Assembly: GCA_028671895.1 (NCBI GenBank)
Contig: CM053800.1
Span: forward strand, 8,701,886-8,765,885
Direction of reading: 5' to 3'
Length of the DNA: 64,000 nt
DNA from: Oenanthe sinensis
Taxonomy: Eukaryota > Streptophyta > Magnoliopsida > Apiales > Apiaceae
Shown here: one piece after another, positions 22,745-33,273 of the stretch
Layout: each line of letters opens with the position of its first letter
How positions within the stretch are numbered: the first letter of the stretch is position 1
Position numbers and translations under genes: made by a program
Notes under the pieces: generated by a model
The model's input: the letters and a program-made list of their open reading frames with translations, nothing else
The model's database searches: none
Told to the model about the DNA's origin: nothing

Positions 22745-23989
22745 TCGAAACAAATAAAAAAAATAGACAAATTGGATAAAGGGAGTACCACAATATGCAT
22801 CGCCGCCGGAGTGGTATATACGGGGTGATCCAGATCGGAGCCAACCCTAGTATGAGTTTCATTCCACACCTCAAGGTGACTAGGGATCTTTCGAGACTTC
22901 TTTCTCATTTTCTTTCAAAAAAGATTAACCAAAAATTTGCATTATAAGTTATAATGTATGTGTGTGTTTAATTACATTTATATTTACTTAAAAAGATATA
23001 CATTTATATATATATATACTCGAAACAAATAAAAAAAATAGACAAATTGGATAAAGGGAGTACCACAATATGCATCGCCGCCGGAGTGGTATATACGGGG
23101 TGATCCAGATCGGAGCCAACCCTAGTATGAGTTTCATTCCACACCTCAAGGTGACTAGGGATCTTTCGAGACTTCTTTCTCATTTTCTTTCAAAAAAGAT
23201 TAACCAAAAATTTGCATTATAAGTTATAATGTATGTGTGTGTTTAATTACATTTATATTTACTTAAAAAGATATACATCTTTAACGCTATTAATAGATTG
23301 GGCACCGGCAAAGTCTTTTTGGCCATGTCATTTTCAATACTACATATAACATATATTGACAAATAATAGCAAATATGCTAATACAAATAAAGCAAACAAA
23401 ATAGATAAAAATAGAAACTACATGCAATTTACATAAATAAACATGCTAACACGCAATTAAACAAACTAAAAGCAAAGTCTTTCTGGCTATGTCATTTTAA
23501 ATACTACATTATATTAAAAAATATTATCAAACCTGCTAACACAAATAAAGCAAACAAAATAGACAAAAATAGAAACTAAATGCAATTTACCTAACATAAT
23601 TAAATGAACTAAAAACACAACATAAATTAGACTTACTGTCCACTAGAGATATTGATGCTGGTTGTTCTACTAGGAATCTTTTGTCGGTACATTCTGGTTC
23701 AATACATGCGCAGTTTCCTCACACGCCTCCGTGCACCACCCTCTAATGTCATGTTATCCAAATCGGTATCCGATTCGGTCTCCTCATCACATATACCCAA
23801 AGTACTCTCCATTATTTTCTTTCCCTTTTCCGGCCTCTTACTCTTTACCGTCTCCTTAGCCTTCCCCTTCCCCCTCCCCTTCTCATTCCCAGTTTCCTTC
23901 CGCTTGCCCTTTCCGGTATCCTTCCCCTTCCCCTCCCCCTTATCATTTTCCTTACCCTTTCCCTTGTTAGCCATTAAGGCTAAAAGCAT
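21870..23989 (-). CDS. second CACTA gene (plant En/Spm transposase-like, TNP1/Ptta type), spliced
   Basis: Element-encoded DNA-binding type protein thought to act on the subterminal repeats. On the - strand: a first exon (23989-23699) with a Lys/Gly-rich start (GKGKENDKGEGKGKDTGKGK) and ETESDTDLDN; a small exon (about 22905-22788, present twice) with SHLEVWNETHTR; a main exon 22652-22137 with RYTDILERMP, PLEWWLQATG, LPNNVYISVVKN and IANFVRIVLEA; and a last exon 22043-21870 with a Glu/Asp/Gly-rich tail ending in six Asp. The intron 22136-22044 has GTAATA and GTGCAG borders. Exon borders are predicted by eye. The main exons have no internal stop, so it may still be coding. Confidence 0.6.
22044..22136 (-). 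other. predicted intron of the second CACTA gene
   Basis: 93 bp with donor GAG|GTAATATT and acceptor TGTGCAG|GAAAATG. It joins MRE to ENERN in frame. Confidence 0.6.
22717..22742. repeat. TA microsatellite
   Basis: Run of AT dinucleotides at the left edge of the 276-bp duplication. A shorter run lies at the same place before the second copy. Confidence 0.9.
22737..23280. repeat. 276-bp direct tandem duplication containing one exon
   Basis: The block beginning ATACTCGAAACAAATAAA is repeated with a period of 276 bp (CGAAACAAAT at 22745 and at 23021). By eye the two copies are identical, and each carries the exon that encodes MRKKSRKIPSHLEVWNETHT. The copies are therefore recent compared with the rest of the element. 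Confidence 0.9.
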
Positions 23990-24780
23990 GATACTAATAA
24001 TAAAGAACCACCAAATGAGCCCCTAAATATGAACGATTAAATTTACAAGTTAGTGTCAAATCATATAAAAACTAAAACAAGAAGCAACAAATAATAAAAA
24101 CAAAGACACCAAGTAAACAATAAACCACAAATAATTTAATTAAACAAGTAATTGCTAGGGTAACTACAATGAATTAAAGCCCTAACTAAATCAAAAAAAT
24201 AATCAAATAAAAAAAGTAAAATAAAAATAAAAACTCATAACCGCCAAACACATGCATGGAAATATGTATAGCTTATACAAATCCTAAAATATGAACTTAT
24301 AAGCATAAATACCAAATATGAACTAACAATACAACCCATTAACATAAACCCTATGTAAATCCAAAAATATAAACCCTGTTACACTTACAATACAACCCAT
24401 TAGTATAAACCCATTAACATAAACACAAACATAAACCCTAAGCATAAACCAATTTGAAACAGGGGTATGCAAAATATTGTGAAGGACATAAACCAATTTG
24501 AAACAGGGGTATGCAAAATAATGTATATTATAAAGGATATGCAAGTAATGTAAAAGATATGCAAGTAATGTAAAAGAATGCAAAGAATCAGGGGTTGGAA
24601 ATCACATGTTTGATAAAGAATCAGCATGATTTCTTGTATAGATTAGACTATTTAAGCTTCATTTCGCTGAGATTCGAGTGATTTTTGCTATTTGAGAGTG
24701 ATTCGAGTAAGAGTATATATGAGAGATATGAGAGAGCTAAAAGAATGTAAGTACAATCAATTTTTTTTATATATACCACA
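23281..24780. other. introns and 5' flank of the second CACTA gene
   Basis: Apart from the Lys-rich first exon (23989-23699), AT-rich with no motif-bearing ORF. 24430-24530 holds a short direct repeat (ATAAACCAATTTGAAACAGG twice). Confidence 0.5.
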
Positions 24781-24784
24781 CTTT

Positions 24785-24845
24785 AATACCGATCGACCCT
24801 TCGGTTGGTTATAATTAGGGTTACGGTCGGTTTTAATATAATGGA
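24785..24845. repeat. internal subterminal-type motifs between the CACTA genes
   Basis: ACCGATCGACC and GGTCGGTTTTAA motifs just upstream (on the - strand) of the second gene, next to a TATATATAAAAA stretch that could be its promoter. Confidence 0.55.
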
Positions 24846-25134
24846 ATGCTTTTTACTTATAAAAAATATAATTATGTGTTATTTAATTAGAAAATTTTGA
24901 GAATACAACCTTTTATTCATATTATCTTTACAACCGTAAGGTTGGATCGTTAAATATTTTATACAAAATTATTATTATTATTGTATATTTTAAGTAATTA
25001 TATGCCCTTTTCATTATAAAAACCTAAATATAATGATTGAAATGCACTAATTTTTTGTTTATTTTAAATATTTACTAGTTAATAACCAATTTACATAATT
25101 AAAATATAATATTTATTAATAAAAAATAGCAAGA

Positions 25135-25350
25135 CTTATAACCGATTGATGTGCCAAATCGGTCGGTTTTCTAGCAGAAGAACATTGAACCGACTAATAT
25201 AACCGATCGACGAGCTAAGAAATCAGTCGATTTTAAGTTTGAGGTTGGTCGGTTATGATACTCTGCGGTCAGTTTTACTGGGTACCTGAATGGTAAAAAA
25301 CGATGGGTTATGATGGTCATCGATCGGTTTTACTAGGTTTGTAAAAAATA
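25135..25350. repeat. second subterminal-type array downstream of the TNP2 gene
   Basis: Motif block closely similar to 21360-21570, sharing TTTTACTGGGTACCT, AATCAGTCGATTTTA and the same motif order. It lies between the two genes, where a single simple CACTA element would not have a terminal array. Confidence 0.7.
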
Positions 25351-25519
25351 ATTGACTCTCTTTGTGTAAAACCATTACATACCAACTAATTAGCCAAATA
25401 TATTCCAACAAATACACCCAATCAGTCATCAAAATATTTACCAAAATACTTACTAAACCATCGAATTACACTTACATTATCAAATTACTTTACAATCGTC
25501 ATTGTTAAATTAAATAACA

Positions 25520-27740
25520 TCAATCAACTTCATCAAAACCGTCATCATCTTCATCATGATCATCATCACCTTCTTCGTTATCTTCTTCATTGTCATTATT
25601 GTTTCCATCATTATCATTATCATTATCATCATCATCATCATCATCATCATCTTCTTCTTCTTCTTCTTCATGAGATTGTTGCACAAATGAAATTTGTCCA
25701 TATTGGGCGAAATCAAAAAATAAAGAAAATGAGCTTTCCACCGCATTAGATCTTTCTTCTTAAAAAACATCCTCGATATCATTTGACACATTAGTTGATT
25801 CATCTAGTGGACAACTTTTAGATTTCACCACTGTATATAATTTACTTTGTGGATTCAATACACTATGTGCATAATATACTTGAGAGGCTTGACTAGATAA
25901 AATAAAAATCTCGTTGGATCTCAATCTTGAAGTTATATCGATTGTCACGACTCTATTTTTATCGATCTTTACGTTGTTACCGACACTATCAAACCATATA
26001 CATTTAAACAATTATGCATGATTCCCCCTTGATAAATAAGTCTTAAAATTTCTTGTAACTAACCGTAATAATCAAGTGTATTGTCATGTGAAGTGCCTCG
26101 AACTACAACACCGGAATTTGATGCAGATTTTGTAGAAAATTTATATCCATTAACATGGCAAGTCTCAAATGTCATGACTTTAACTGCCGGTCCGTCAATC
26201 AAGTGCTTGAAACGGGGTCCTTCTACCTCATCATTCTCAACCTGTACTAATTTAATTATTATCAAGAAAAAATTAAGTAACTAATGATAAAATTCAACAA
26301 GAAATCCCCATGCATACGACCATGCCACAATTTATTTTCAGTACTATCAAACACATTACTTCTTTTACATAATGGATCAGTTGGGTCAAGAAACATTCGA
26401 TTTGTGCCATAAAAATAACATTTACCAGAATATTTTAATTGAAAGGCTTGTACACTTCCAAGACATATCGGACATCCCATTTTTCCTTTACCTAACCAAC
26501 CACTTATCATACTTATAGCGGGAAAATCACTAATAGTTCACATAAGTGCCGCTCTCATTTTAACATTTTATTTGATAGATTGATCATATGTTTCTACTCC
26601 GGTGCGCCATAATGTCTTCAATTCATCAATGAGAGGCCTTAGATATACGTTAATATATTTTCTAACACTATCTGGACCCGGCACTATATCAGTCATAAAC
26701 ATATACGGTTTTTTTCATACACATCGAAGGCGGGAGATTATAAATGACAATTATTATATATGGGCCACACACTATATAATTTTCCCATTTTACCAAATAG
26801 GTTGAAACCATCCGTTACAAAACCAAGCCTCACATTACAAACCTCTACGGAAAATGATGGGAATCGGAGGTCAAAATTTTTCCATTCGTCTCCGTCAGCG
26901 GGATGACTAATTTCTCTCTCATTGATTTCTCGATTTGTGTACCATCACATATATAAGTGTTGTAGTCTAGTAATTAAAGGAAAATGTCTTTAAAAAATTT
27001 GGGTATCTTTTTACCATTTTTCCTTGCTACGTCATTGTAACGATTACAACCACATATATCGCATACAATCTTATCCTTGTCATCTCCACAAAATAACATA
27101 CAATCATTCTTACATGTATCAATTTTTTCATATTCAGCCCTCAAACTCTTCATAATATTTTTCATATGATAATAAGACTCAGGCAAAGTGTGTTGCTTTG
27201 GTAACACATCCATAATAAATTTAATTAAACTATCAAAAGATTTATCGCTACAATGAGCAACATTTTATAATTCTAATAGTTTAGAGATAAAACTTATTCT
27301 TGTATATTTTGTGTTTCCGAGAGAGATGGGAACTTCATTTTCAACAATCGCCTTATACAAATTTTTAGCGCTATCATTTGGAGCTTCTTCTACATTACTA
27401 GTACCCGTAGTGTCATAAAAATCATAATTTTCACCCGTAAAATCATGTAACATCGCATTAAAATCTACTGGTTGTTTTATCCTTGAAGATTCACTATAAT
27501 GACGAGAATATGATTGTCGATTATCTTCCCTTCGAACAACTTCACTGTGTGAAGTCCATACCGGAATCTAATTTCATCAATTGGCAAGCAATTCAAATTT
27601 TTATATTTTTTACAAGGGCATTTTGTCTTATCTCCCTCCATTCCATTTTTACTTGTAAAATCTAAAAAATATTCTACACCATATTTATATTCGAGAGTTA
27701 GAGAAATTTTATATATCCAACTTCGATCATTGTTTTCCAT
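25520..27740 (-). pseudogene. TNP2-type CACTA transposase
   Basis: Transposase that would cut at the CACTA ends. Domains can be followed on the - strand from 27740: the N-terminal transposase-associated zinc region (NDRSWIYK, KTKCPCKKYKN), then NTKYTRISFISKLLEL, LPESYYHMKNIMKSL and CKNDCMLFCGDDKDKIVCDICG, the core blocks NVRLGFVTDGFNLFGKM, PGPDSVRKYINVYLRPLIDELK, GVETYDQSIK and GWLGKGKMGCPIC, and the C-terminal block with CHVNGYKFSTKSAS, NTLDYYG, FKCIWFDSVGN and LSSQASQVYYA. It ends in a Glu/Asp-rich tail (25741-25520). Several frameshifts and stops break it, and the DUF4218-like middle is absent between about 26280 and 26265. Confidence 0.88.
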
Positions 27741-27851
27741 CTACATAAATATATATTATAAACAATAATTTAGCATGCAAATAAAGCATTAAAATTATCA
27801 AACAATAATTATAAATACACATGCATTTATATAGAATTATGAAAACAATAT

Positions 27852-27859
<8 letters not shown>

Positions 27860-27916
<57 letters not shown>
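27860..27916. repeat. TA microsatellite
   Basis: Uninterrupted TA repeats just upstream of the TNP2 start. Confidence 0.95.
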
Positions 27917-27917
<1 letters not shown>

Positions 27918-28079
27918 TATAAAAGAAATATTCAACGTGAAATCTTACCTTATATATAATATCTCTTCTTTAATCTTGCTCTTCTTGATTTCCACTACTT
28001 GGTTTCAACCTTCTTTGTGTTCTTCTCTAACTTAACTTTACTCTTTTTAAAAAATGAAAGCTTACACTAGCTTGTAATA

Positions 28080-28408
28080 AAAATAAAAAGTAACTATTAA
28101 AACCGACCGACTGTCGGTCGGTTTTATATTTCAAAAGAAAAACGACATCGTTTTGTCTATTAAAGTACACAAACTCCAATTAAAATGATTTTAATAATAT
28201 TTTTCGTACGCATTAAAATCGACCGAGGTTCAACGGTCGATTTTATTCTTGCCATGTCTGACTCAAAACCGACCAAATGTCGTCGGTCGGTTTTTATGTC
28301 TGTCACGTAATCCAAACGTCGTCCTTTCTTTTCTTTACAAACCACAAAACAATCGATCGGTTTTAACCCCTGCTTTTTCGTCGGTCGATTTTGTACAGTC
28401 ACTTTTAA
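28080..28408. repeat. right subterminal repeats of the CACTA element
   Basis: Inverted motif pairs such as AACCGACCGA followed by CGGTCGGTTT at 28100-28127, and further CGGTCGATTTT copies up to the terminus. Same motif family as the left array. Confidence 0.8.
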
Positions 28409-28425
28409 CCGTTTTCCATGTAGTG
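28409..28425 (-). repeat. right terminal end of the CACTA element
   Basis: On the - strand the end reads CACTACATGGAAAACGG, the CACTA signature. The bases after it are ATA, a possible half of the 3-bp target duplication. Confidence 0.8.
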
Positions 28426-29373
28426 ATATCAATATATATTGAACATATATTAATGAATATTTTAAAGATTAATAAAAAAGAAAAGAAAAAGCAGAAAGTA
28501 AGCGGTGCTTAGGGTTATATTTAATTAAGAGAATCATGAAGCAATTTATTAGTGTAAAAATGCTTCTTATAACATGAAATTTTAGATTTTATATTTTTTC
28601 GAATTCGATTCCCATATTTACTTCTTTTATTTTAGAATATGAGTAAAAAAATATATTAGCGAATTATTTTGATCATGCCTTCAATTTTTAGTCAAAAATT
28701 TATACCAGTTTTTTTTAAGGCATGACATGCAAAAATTATCCATATCATTTTAGGCCCAACTGTAAATCTTGGCAACTAACAAGAAGAGGTGACCACATTA
28801 TAATTGTAATGCTGAATAAGCTAGGTTGAGGCCAATCAATAATATGTATGCATACTTTATAATAGCAGGCGCAGACAGCTATATATAAGATACAGACAAT
28901 TCAACCCGTGAACTTTTTGGCCAGTTGTCTCAAAACCATTTATACACTTTGTGTCCAAAATGAACCAGTGAACCACTAAAGAATTAACAATGTTCATTAA
29001 AAACAGAGGAGAATAATTTTTTTGTGAGTCCTACCATCACAGATCAAATAACACTCTTCTTATAGATATACACATATGTAATTCATATTCAGTTTTTTCA
29101 GACTTAACCTAAATATTACTGTAATAATTACTGTAGCCGCCCTAAGAGTAATCTAAATATCAAAATCTTTACTATTAAATAAGCCATTAAAGGCGGTGTT
29201 CTAAAAGACGATTGTTTTACCGATTAATTGGTAGAAAGACGTTGTTTTAAAAATATCGATAAAAAATGGGTCGATAAAAAATGGGCCGGTTAAAAATCGG
29301 TTGAAACAGTAAAAAATCGGTAAAAAATATTTTTTTAGAAAAAATTAAAATTTAAAAAAAAATTAATAATTAA
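28426..29373. other. intergenic AT-rich DNA
   Basis: No gene or clear element seen. 29210-29340 has loose repeats of AAAAATCGGT. Confidence 0.5.
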
Positions 29374-29616
29374 TACTCCATCAATTCCACCCATTTGTTT
29401 ACATTTGAGAGAGGGTGTCTAGCACACATTTTAAGGTGCATATAAAGTATAGTTCCATAACTTATTTTTTAATTTTTTTCTCTGAATAAAAATTTAATGA
29501 ATTTTTATTCAGGATTTTTTTAAATATGTTATGGAACTATACTTTATATGTACCTTAAAATACGTGCCGGACACCCTCTCCAAAATATAAACAAATGGAT
29601 GGGACAGATGAAATAT
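29374..29616. mobile_element. MITE with long terminal inverted repeats (Stowaway-like)
   Basis: About 240-bp hairpin element. The two arms match over roughly 90 bases, including GAGAGGGTGTC, TAAAGTATAGTTCCATAAC and CCATTTGTTTA in inverted order. The ends resemble the CTCCNTC...CCC type of Stowaway/Tc1-mariner MITEs, but I could not prove a TA duplication. Non-coding; moved by a transposase elsewhere. Confidence 0.8.
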
Positions 29617-29924
29617 ATTTTTATTACAAATTTAAAATAAATATGGGTTGTATGATCCCAAATCTTTTATAAATTTCAAATACTCTATCAAATTCCTAAT
29701 ATTTATATATATTTTTATGTAATAACTATTAAGATTAATTATAAAATAATGATTATTAAGTATAAACCACTTAAATGTTAATGATAAGTGGTTTTTTCGT
29801 AAATCTTAACATTTAAATATGTATGGATCAATGATATATGTTATTTTTTCATTATAATTTGATAATAATTTGAAAATGTTTAAATATAATTATATACTAT
29901 TATTTATTAAATTAAATTATTTCC

Positions 29925-30018
29925 GATTAATACTCCGATTAATTAATTCGATTAATCACCGATTATCCGATTAATCACCGATTACCCGATTAATCACCGA
30001 TTACCCGATTAATTACTG
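29925..30018. repeat. CGATTAATCACCGATTA tandem repeat
   Basis: About four units of 17-19 bp of the form CCCGATTAATCACCGATTA, beginning with less regular GATTAAT copies. Single ACCGATTAATTGG copies near 29218 suggest the array may mark one end of a larger unknown element that contains the MITE. Confidence 0.7.
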
Positions 30019-30129
30019 GATGATATCTTCACCGTCTAATTCGGATTCCTGTTTTTTTTATTACACTGATTAATGGCAAAAACAACTCACTTGAGTCATT
30101 AATATGAAAATTAGCATAAATTATATATA

Positions 30130-30318
30130 GGGAGAGGTTCAAGGAACCAGAGACCCTATATATCCATGGTTGATCTACTCACAATCTAACAGAATCTTTA
30201 TTTAAAAATTAAGACAATCTTACTTTAAAAGAATCTACGGTCATGATTAAAAGAATCTACGGTCACGATTGAGGTCTCTCGTTCTCTCGCTAAGGAGGAT
30301 CTCTCTAGAACCTTACCC
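30130..30318. mobile_element. 189-bp MITE downstream of the PMEI-like gene
   Basis: Inverted ends GGGAGAGGTTCAAG and, on the other strand, GGGTAAGGTTCTAG, flanked on both sides by TATATA. It contains a repeated AAAGAATCTACGGTCA. No coding capacity. Superfamily not determined. Confidence 0.6.
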
Positions 30319-30450
30319 TATATATATATATGTATATATATATATGTGTGTATATATATATATATTATATCTTGTATCAATTTAATTATTATAAAATGAT
30401 ATACTTCACACAAAAATTCAAAATTATGAATTAAATGAGCCACTTTTGCA

Positions 30451-30456
30451 TTTATT
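30451..30456 (-). terminator. possible polyadenylation signal of the PMEI-like gene
   Basis: AATAAA on the - strand, about 70 bases after the stop codon. Position is plausible; plant signals are loose, so confidence is low. Confidence 0.35.
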
Positions 30457-30525
30457 TGATATATCTGGACAGACTTTGATAATTATCACTTTTCTAAATA
30501 TAAATAAGGAGTACATACGATTTGA

Positions 30526-31146
30526 TCACAGTGGCGTAGTCACCTGCTCAACATAACTATTAATCAAAGCAAGCGCAACACTAGTCACATGCTCCAACAT
30601 CTGTGTCTTATCTTCTATGTGTCTTTTAATTTTCCCATCCATAACATCTTCAAATACATCCAAACAATCCTCCTCATCCGTTAATGCACTACTCATATAT
30701 GTTTGTACACTATTCAACTTATATCTAAGGGACTCGAACGAGCCTACGGAGCCAAGGCCTCGCATCTGCGTAATCGAGTCATGCATTGAGTCCATCGCAT
30801 CTCTAAACGATGAGTAGCATTGTTGTAGAGCGGTGGCGACTCGTTGATCTGCACCCAAGTCAGCTTCGCGACCAATATTGGAGACGTAGTTAGCCATGTT
30901 TTCGGTGCTTGCGAGACTGAGGGAGATAGCAACGCTAGCTAGGATAGCTGAGTCTTTGTGTATTTGATGTGCGTAGTGAGAGAGTAAGTTGAAGCATAGG
31001 TCGGGGTAAGTGCGAACTTTTTGGCAGCTGGAATGGATGAACTCAGTGTCTTCATTGGTGGGTACTTGTCTTGCGGTGGCCGGAAAGTGGACGAGGAGGG
31101 TGGCTGTTAGGAGGGTAAAAAGGGAAATGGAAAGTTGAGTTTTCAT
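30526..31146 (-). CDS. pectin methylesterase inhibitor-like protein, secreted
   Basis: Intact, intron-less 206-residue protein; the only host gene in the window that looks functional. Residues 1-25 form a signal peptide (basic start, Leu/Thr-rich core, ATA before RQ). The mature part shows the invertase/pectin methylesterase inhibitor fold signature: Cys41 and Cys51 in SSCQKVRTYPDLC, then Cys110 (ALQQCYSSF) and Cys161 (DEEDCLDVF), the four cysteines that form two disulfides in the family. The length is typical. The FIHSSC...YPDLCF start favours pectin methylesterase inhibitor or '21 kDa protein' relatives over invertase inhibitors, but substrate choice cannot be read from sequence. It would act in the cell wall, blocking pectin de-esterification. 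Start chosen because it gives the signal peptide and lies about 65 bases after a TATA box. Confidence 0.92.
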   Translation of the reverse strand: MKTQLSISLFTLLTATLLVHFPATARQVPTNEDTEFIHSSCQKVRTYPDLCFNLLSHYAHQIHKDSAILASVAISLSLASTENMANYVSNIGREADLGADQRVATALQQCYSSFRDAMDSMHDSITQMRGLGSVGSFESLRYKLNSVQTYMSSALTDEEDCLDVFEDVMDGKIKRHIEDKTQMLEHVTSVALALINSYVEQVTTPL

Positions 31147-31212
31147 GGTCGTTTAAAGCAAGGTGTATCATGTATGTTGAGTTCAAGTTGAGGGAGCAAT
31201 GTAAGTTGTCAA

Positions 31213-31220
31213 TATATATA
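31213..31220 (-). promoter_or_regulatory. TATA box of the PMEI-like gene
   Basis: TATATATA on the - strand, 67 bases upstream of the ATG, leaving room for a short 5' leader of about 35-40 bases. Confidence 0.6.
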
Positions 31221-31359
31221 GCAGCGCTAATTACCTTTTTATCCTGAGGATTGTGGAACCCATTTAATTATCTTTTGCTAATATATTAGAATAAAAATTA
31301 TAAGATGAGAAAGTACGTTGATACAAAATATTAGTTTAATAACTATTTTTACGAGTTGA

Positions 31360-31625
31360 TATTACTACTTTCACCGTCCTAATTAATTTATTAGTCTTTT
31401 TTATTTTTTAATTAACTTAATTAAATTTTAACTGAAAATATATTTATTGTATAATTAAAATAATTATAAAAATTATATTATTAAAAAGTCTATATAATTT
31501 ATTATAAAATGTAATTATTAATATTTTAAAATTATATAGAAAATATTCTATAAATTACCTTCAAAATTTAATTAATTTAATAATAAAAAATCAAATAAAA
31601 TATTTAGACGGTGGTAATAATTTTT
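31360..31625. mobile_element. possible diverged MITE in the upstream region of the PMEI-like gene
   Basis: Imperfect inverted arms: ACCGTCCTAATTAA near 31376 and, from the right, ACCGTCTAAATATT near 31608, each followed by similar T/A-rich sequence containing AATTAATTAAATTTT. Stowaway-like in layout. High AT content makes chance pairing possible. Confidence 0.45.
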
Positions 31626-31673
31626 TGAGGATATAATACCACAACAAATCTTTTTGTGAAATGATTTTAAAAA

Positions 31674-32878
31674 TGCACACCTAAAGGGGTGAATAGGTGT
31701 TATGGCTAACAATGACCGATTTTAATTTTACCAAGCTATTTAACCTGTCAGCTAGTTAAGTACAATTTCAATACACTGTCAGCTAGCTACTATATGCAAT
31801 ACAGTACAGAAAAAGTAAATAACACCAAATCTTTTAGTCAGGTTCGACCCCTAATCCCCTATGGTCTACGTCCTGGTCCCCTACCAACTGGTAAGAGAGA
31901 ATATTATTAATCAATGAACAACTGATTACAAGATTACAATAATATTCCTCCCTTTATCCCTTGCAGCTGATACTAGCTTGCTGAAACACCTGTTCTCTGA
32001 ACTAATCTGCCCTCTAAGCACTATACTACCCTACTACAGTCTTCTCTAGCCTCTAGTTCCCTTGAATCCTGTTTCACAAGCTCAGCCACAACCTATTACA
32101 ACCAATAACACAAGTGAATAAGATTACAACTCAAACTATAAGCTCTCTCACATATATATATAAATATATAAAATACTAGAGCTCGAAAGATATTATCTAA
32201 TAAAGATTTGAGTTTGAGAAGATGTGTGTATATGTTTTGTAAATCAGTACATGTCCTCACCTGGTTAAGATAAAATCAATACACAGTAAGTATTTATATG
32301 TGAACACTTACATTCGAATTAACAAAGCCAAACTACCGTTAGAATTACAACGTTCAAGTTGGTTAGGCTAATTCAAACGATCAGTATTCAAAACTATGAA
32401 TATTGAGGTTTGTTGAAGATAAAATAAACGTTTAAAAAAAGCCTCAACATAGGTTTAAATACTAGAGAAGAGTTGGTTTAAAAGGACAAGACTTTGAAAT
32501 AAAATTCAACTCCTATTAAATAGGAAAACAAGTTTGAATAATAAAATATGTTTGGATAAATATAATCTGAGCTCTAATATAAAATATTATCACACATATA
32601 ATAGATAGAACTCGTACAAGTAAGATCCTAAATAATCTCCATGAAAATAGGACTTCTTGATTTATCCAACATATTATGCGCTCCCAGTATCAGCTTGCTA
32701 GAACACTCTGTTTCCCTGCTTTCAGCTTCCTGACTAATTCACATTTTATTAATATTTAATATCAGTAAGCTAATGCCTGCAAAACCATGTTAGTACCAAT
32801 ATAACAACATGCTATTTTGTATCTTTTACAAGCTTTCAGTTTGCTATCAGTGTGATCATCAAAATCTAAAGGGTTTCA
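31674..32878 (-). repeat. 3' LTR of element A (1205 bp)
   Basis: Begins TGCACACCTAAAGGGG and ends GGGTTTCA on the + strand (TG...CA). The AAGGGGTGAATAGG start matches the layout of the C and D LTR ends. Limits were set from the purine tract and by analogy, because the partner LTR is missing. Contains several GTCAGCTAG/CAGCTTGCT motifs. Confidence 0.65.
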
Positions 32879-32893
32879 ATATCCCCATTTTTG
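32879..32893 (-). promoter_or_regulatory. polypurine tract of element A
   Basis: AAAAATGGGGATATT on the - strand, directly before the LTR. Equivalent purine tracts lie at the same place in elements B and C. Confidence 0.6.
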
Positions 32894-33273
32894 ATGATTA
32901 ACACCAATTAGTTTAGGAGAATAAAACACTCTCCCTAAATTCCTGCATCCCTGTGAACATGTGATATAAAATGTAAAAAATACTATAATATGCTAAATAT
33001 TTAACATATAACATTTAAACCAAATAACATCCATAGCATAAATTTTAAGAACATGCAAAACAACATGTAACCAGCATAATTATCTAAAACAACCAAATAA
33101 AGTACCAGTATCACAAATATTCAGAAACCACAAGCAAAATATTCAAAAGACCCCAAATACCACAGATACCAGCAGAAAAATTAACATGTCTATCATGCTT
33201 GAAAAATAAAAACTAAACCCCACCCAACCTAATTCTCCTAAAATACTCCTCATTAATCATTAAAAAGGAATAT

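Larger units (their letters stand above)
20870..28425 (-). mobile_element. CACTA (En/Spm) transposon, decayed autonomous type
   Basis: DNA transposon with two genes on the - strand: a TNP2-type transposase (27740-25520) and a second En/Spm-type gene (23989-21870). Clusters of ACCGACCGA-type motifs in both orientations lie near both ends and between the genes. The right end is clear: CACTACATGGAAAACGG on the - strand, ending at 28425. A matching left end was not found. Motif clusters begin near 20880, so the left limit is approximate or the end is lost. Confidence 0.85.

Noticed and set aside
23652..24026. + strand ORF rich in Phe, Pro, Leu and Ser that looks like a membrane protein
   Set aside because: Complement of the Lys/Gly/Glu-rich first exon of the second CACTA gene.
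25510..25803. Met/Lys-rich ORF (25510-25803, -)
   Set aside because: Shadow frame of the Glu/Asp-rich tail of the TNP2 gene.
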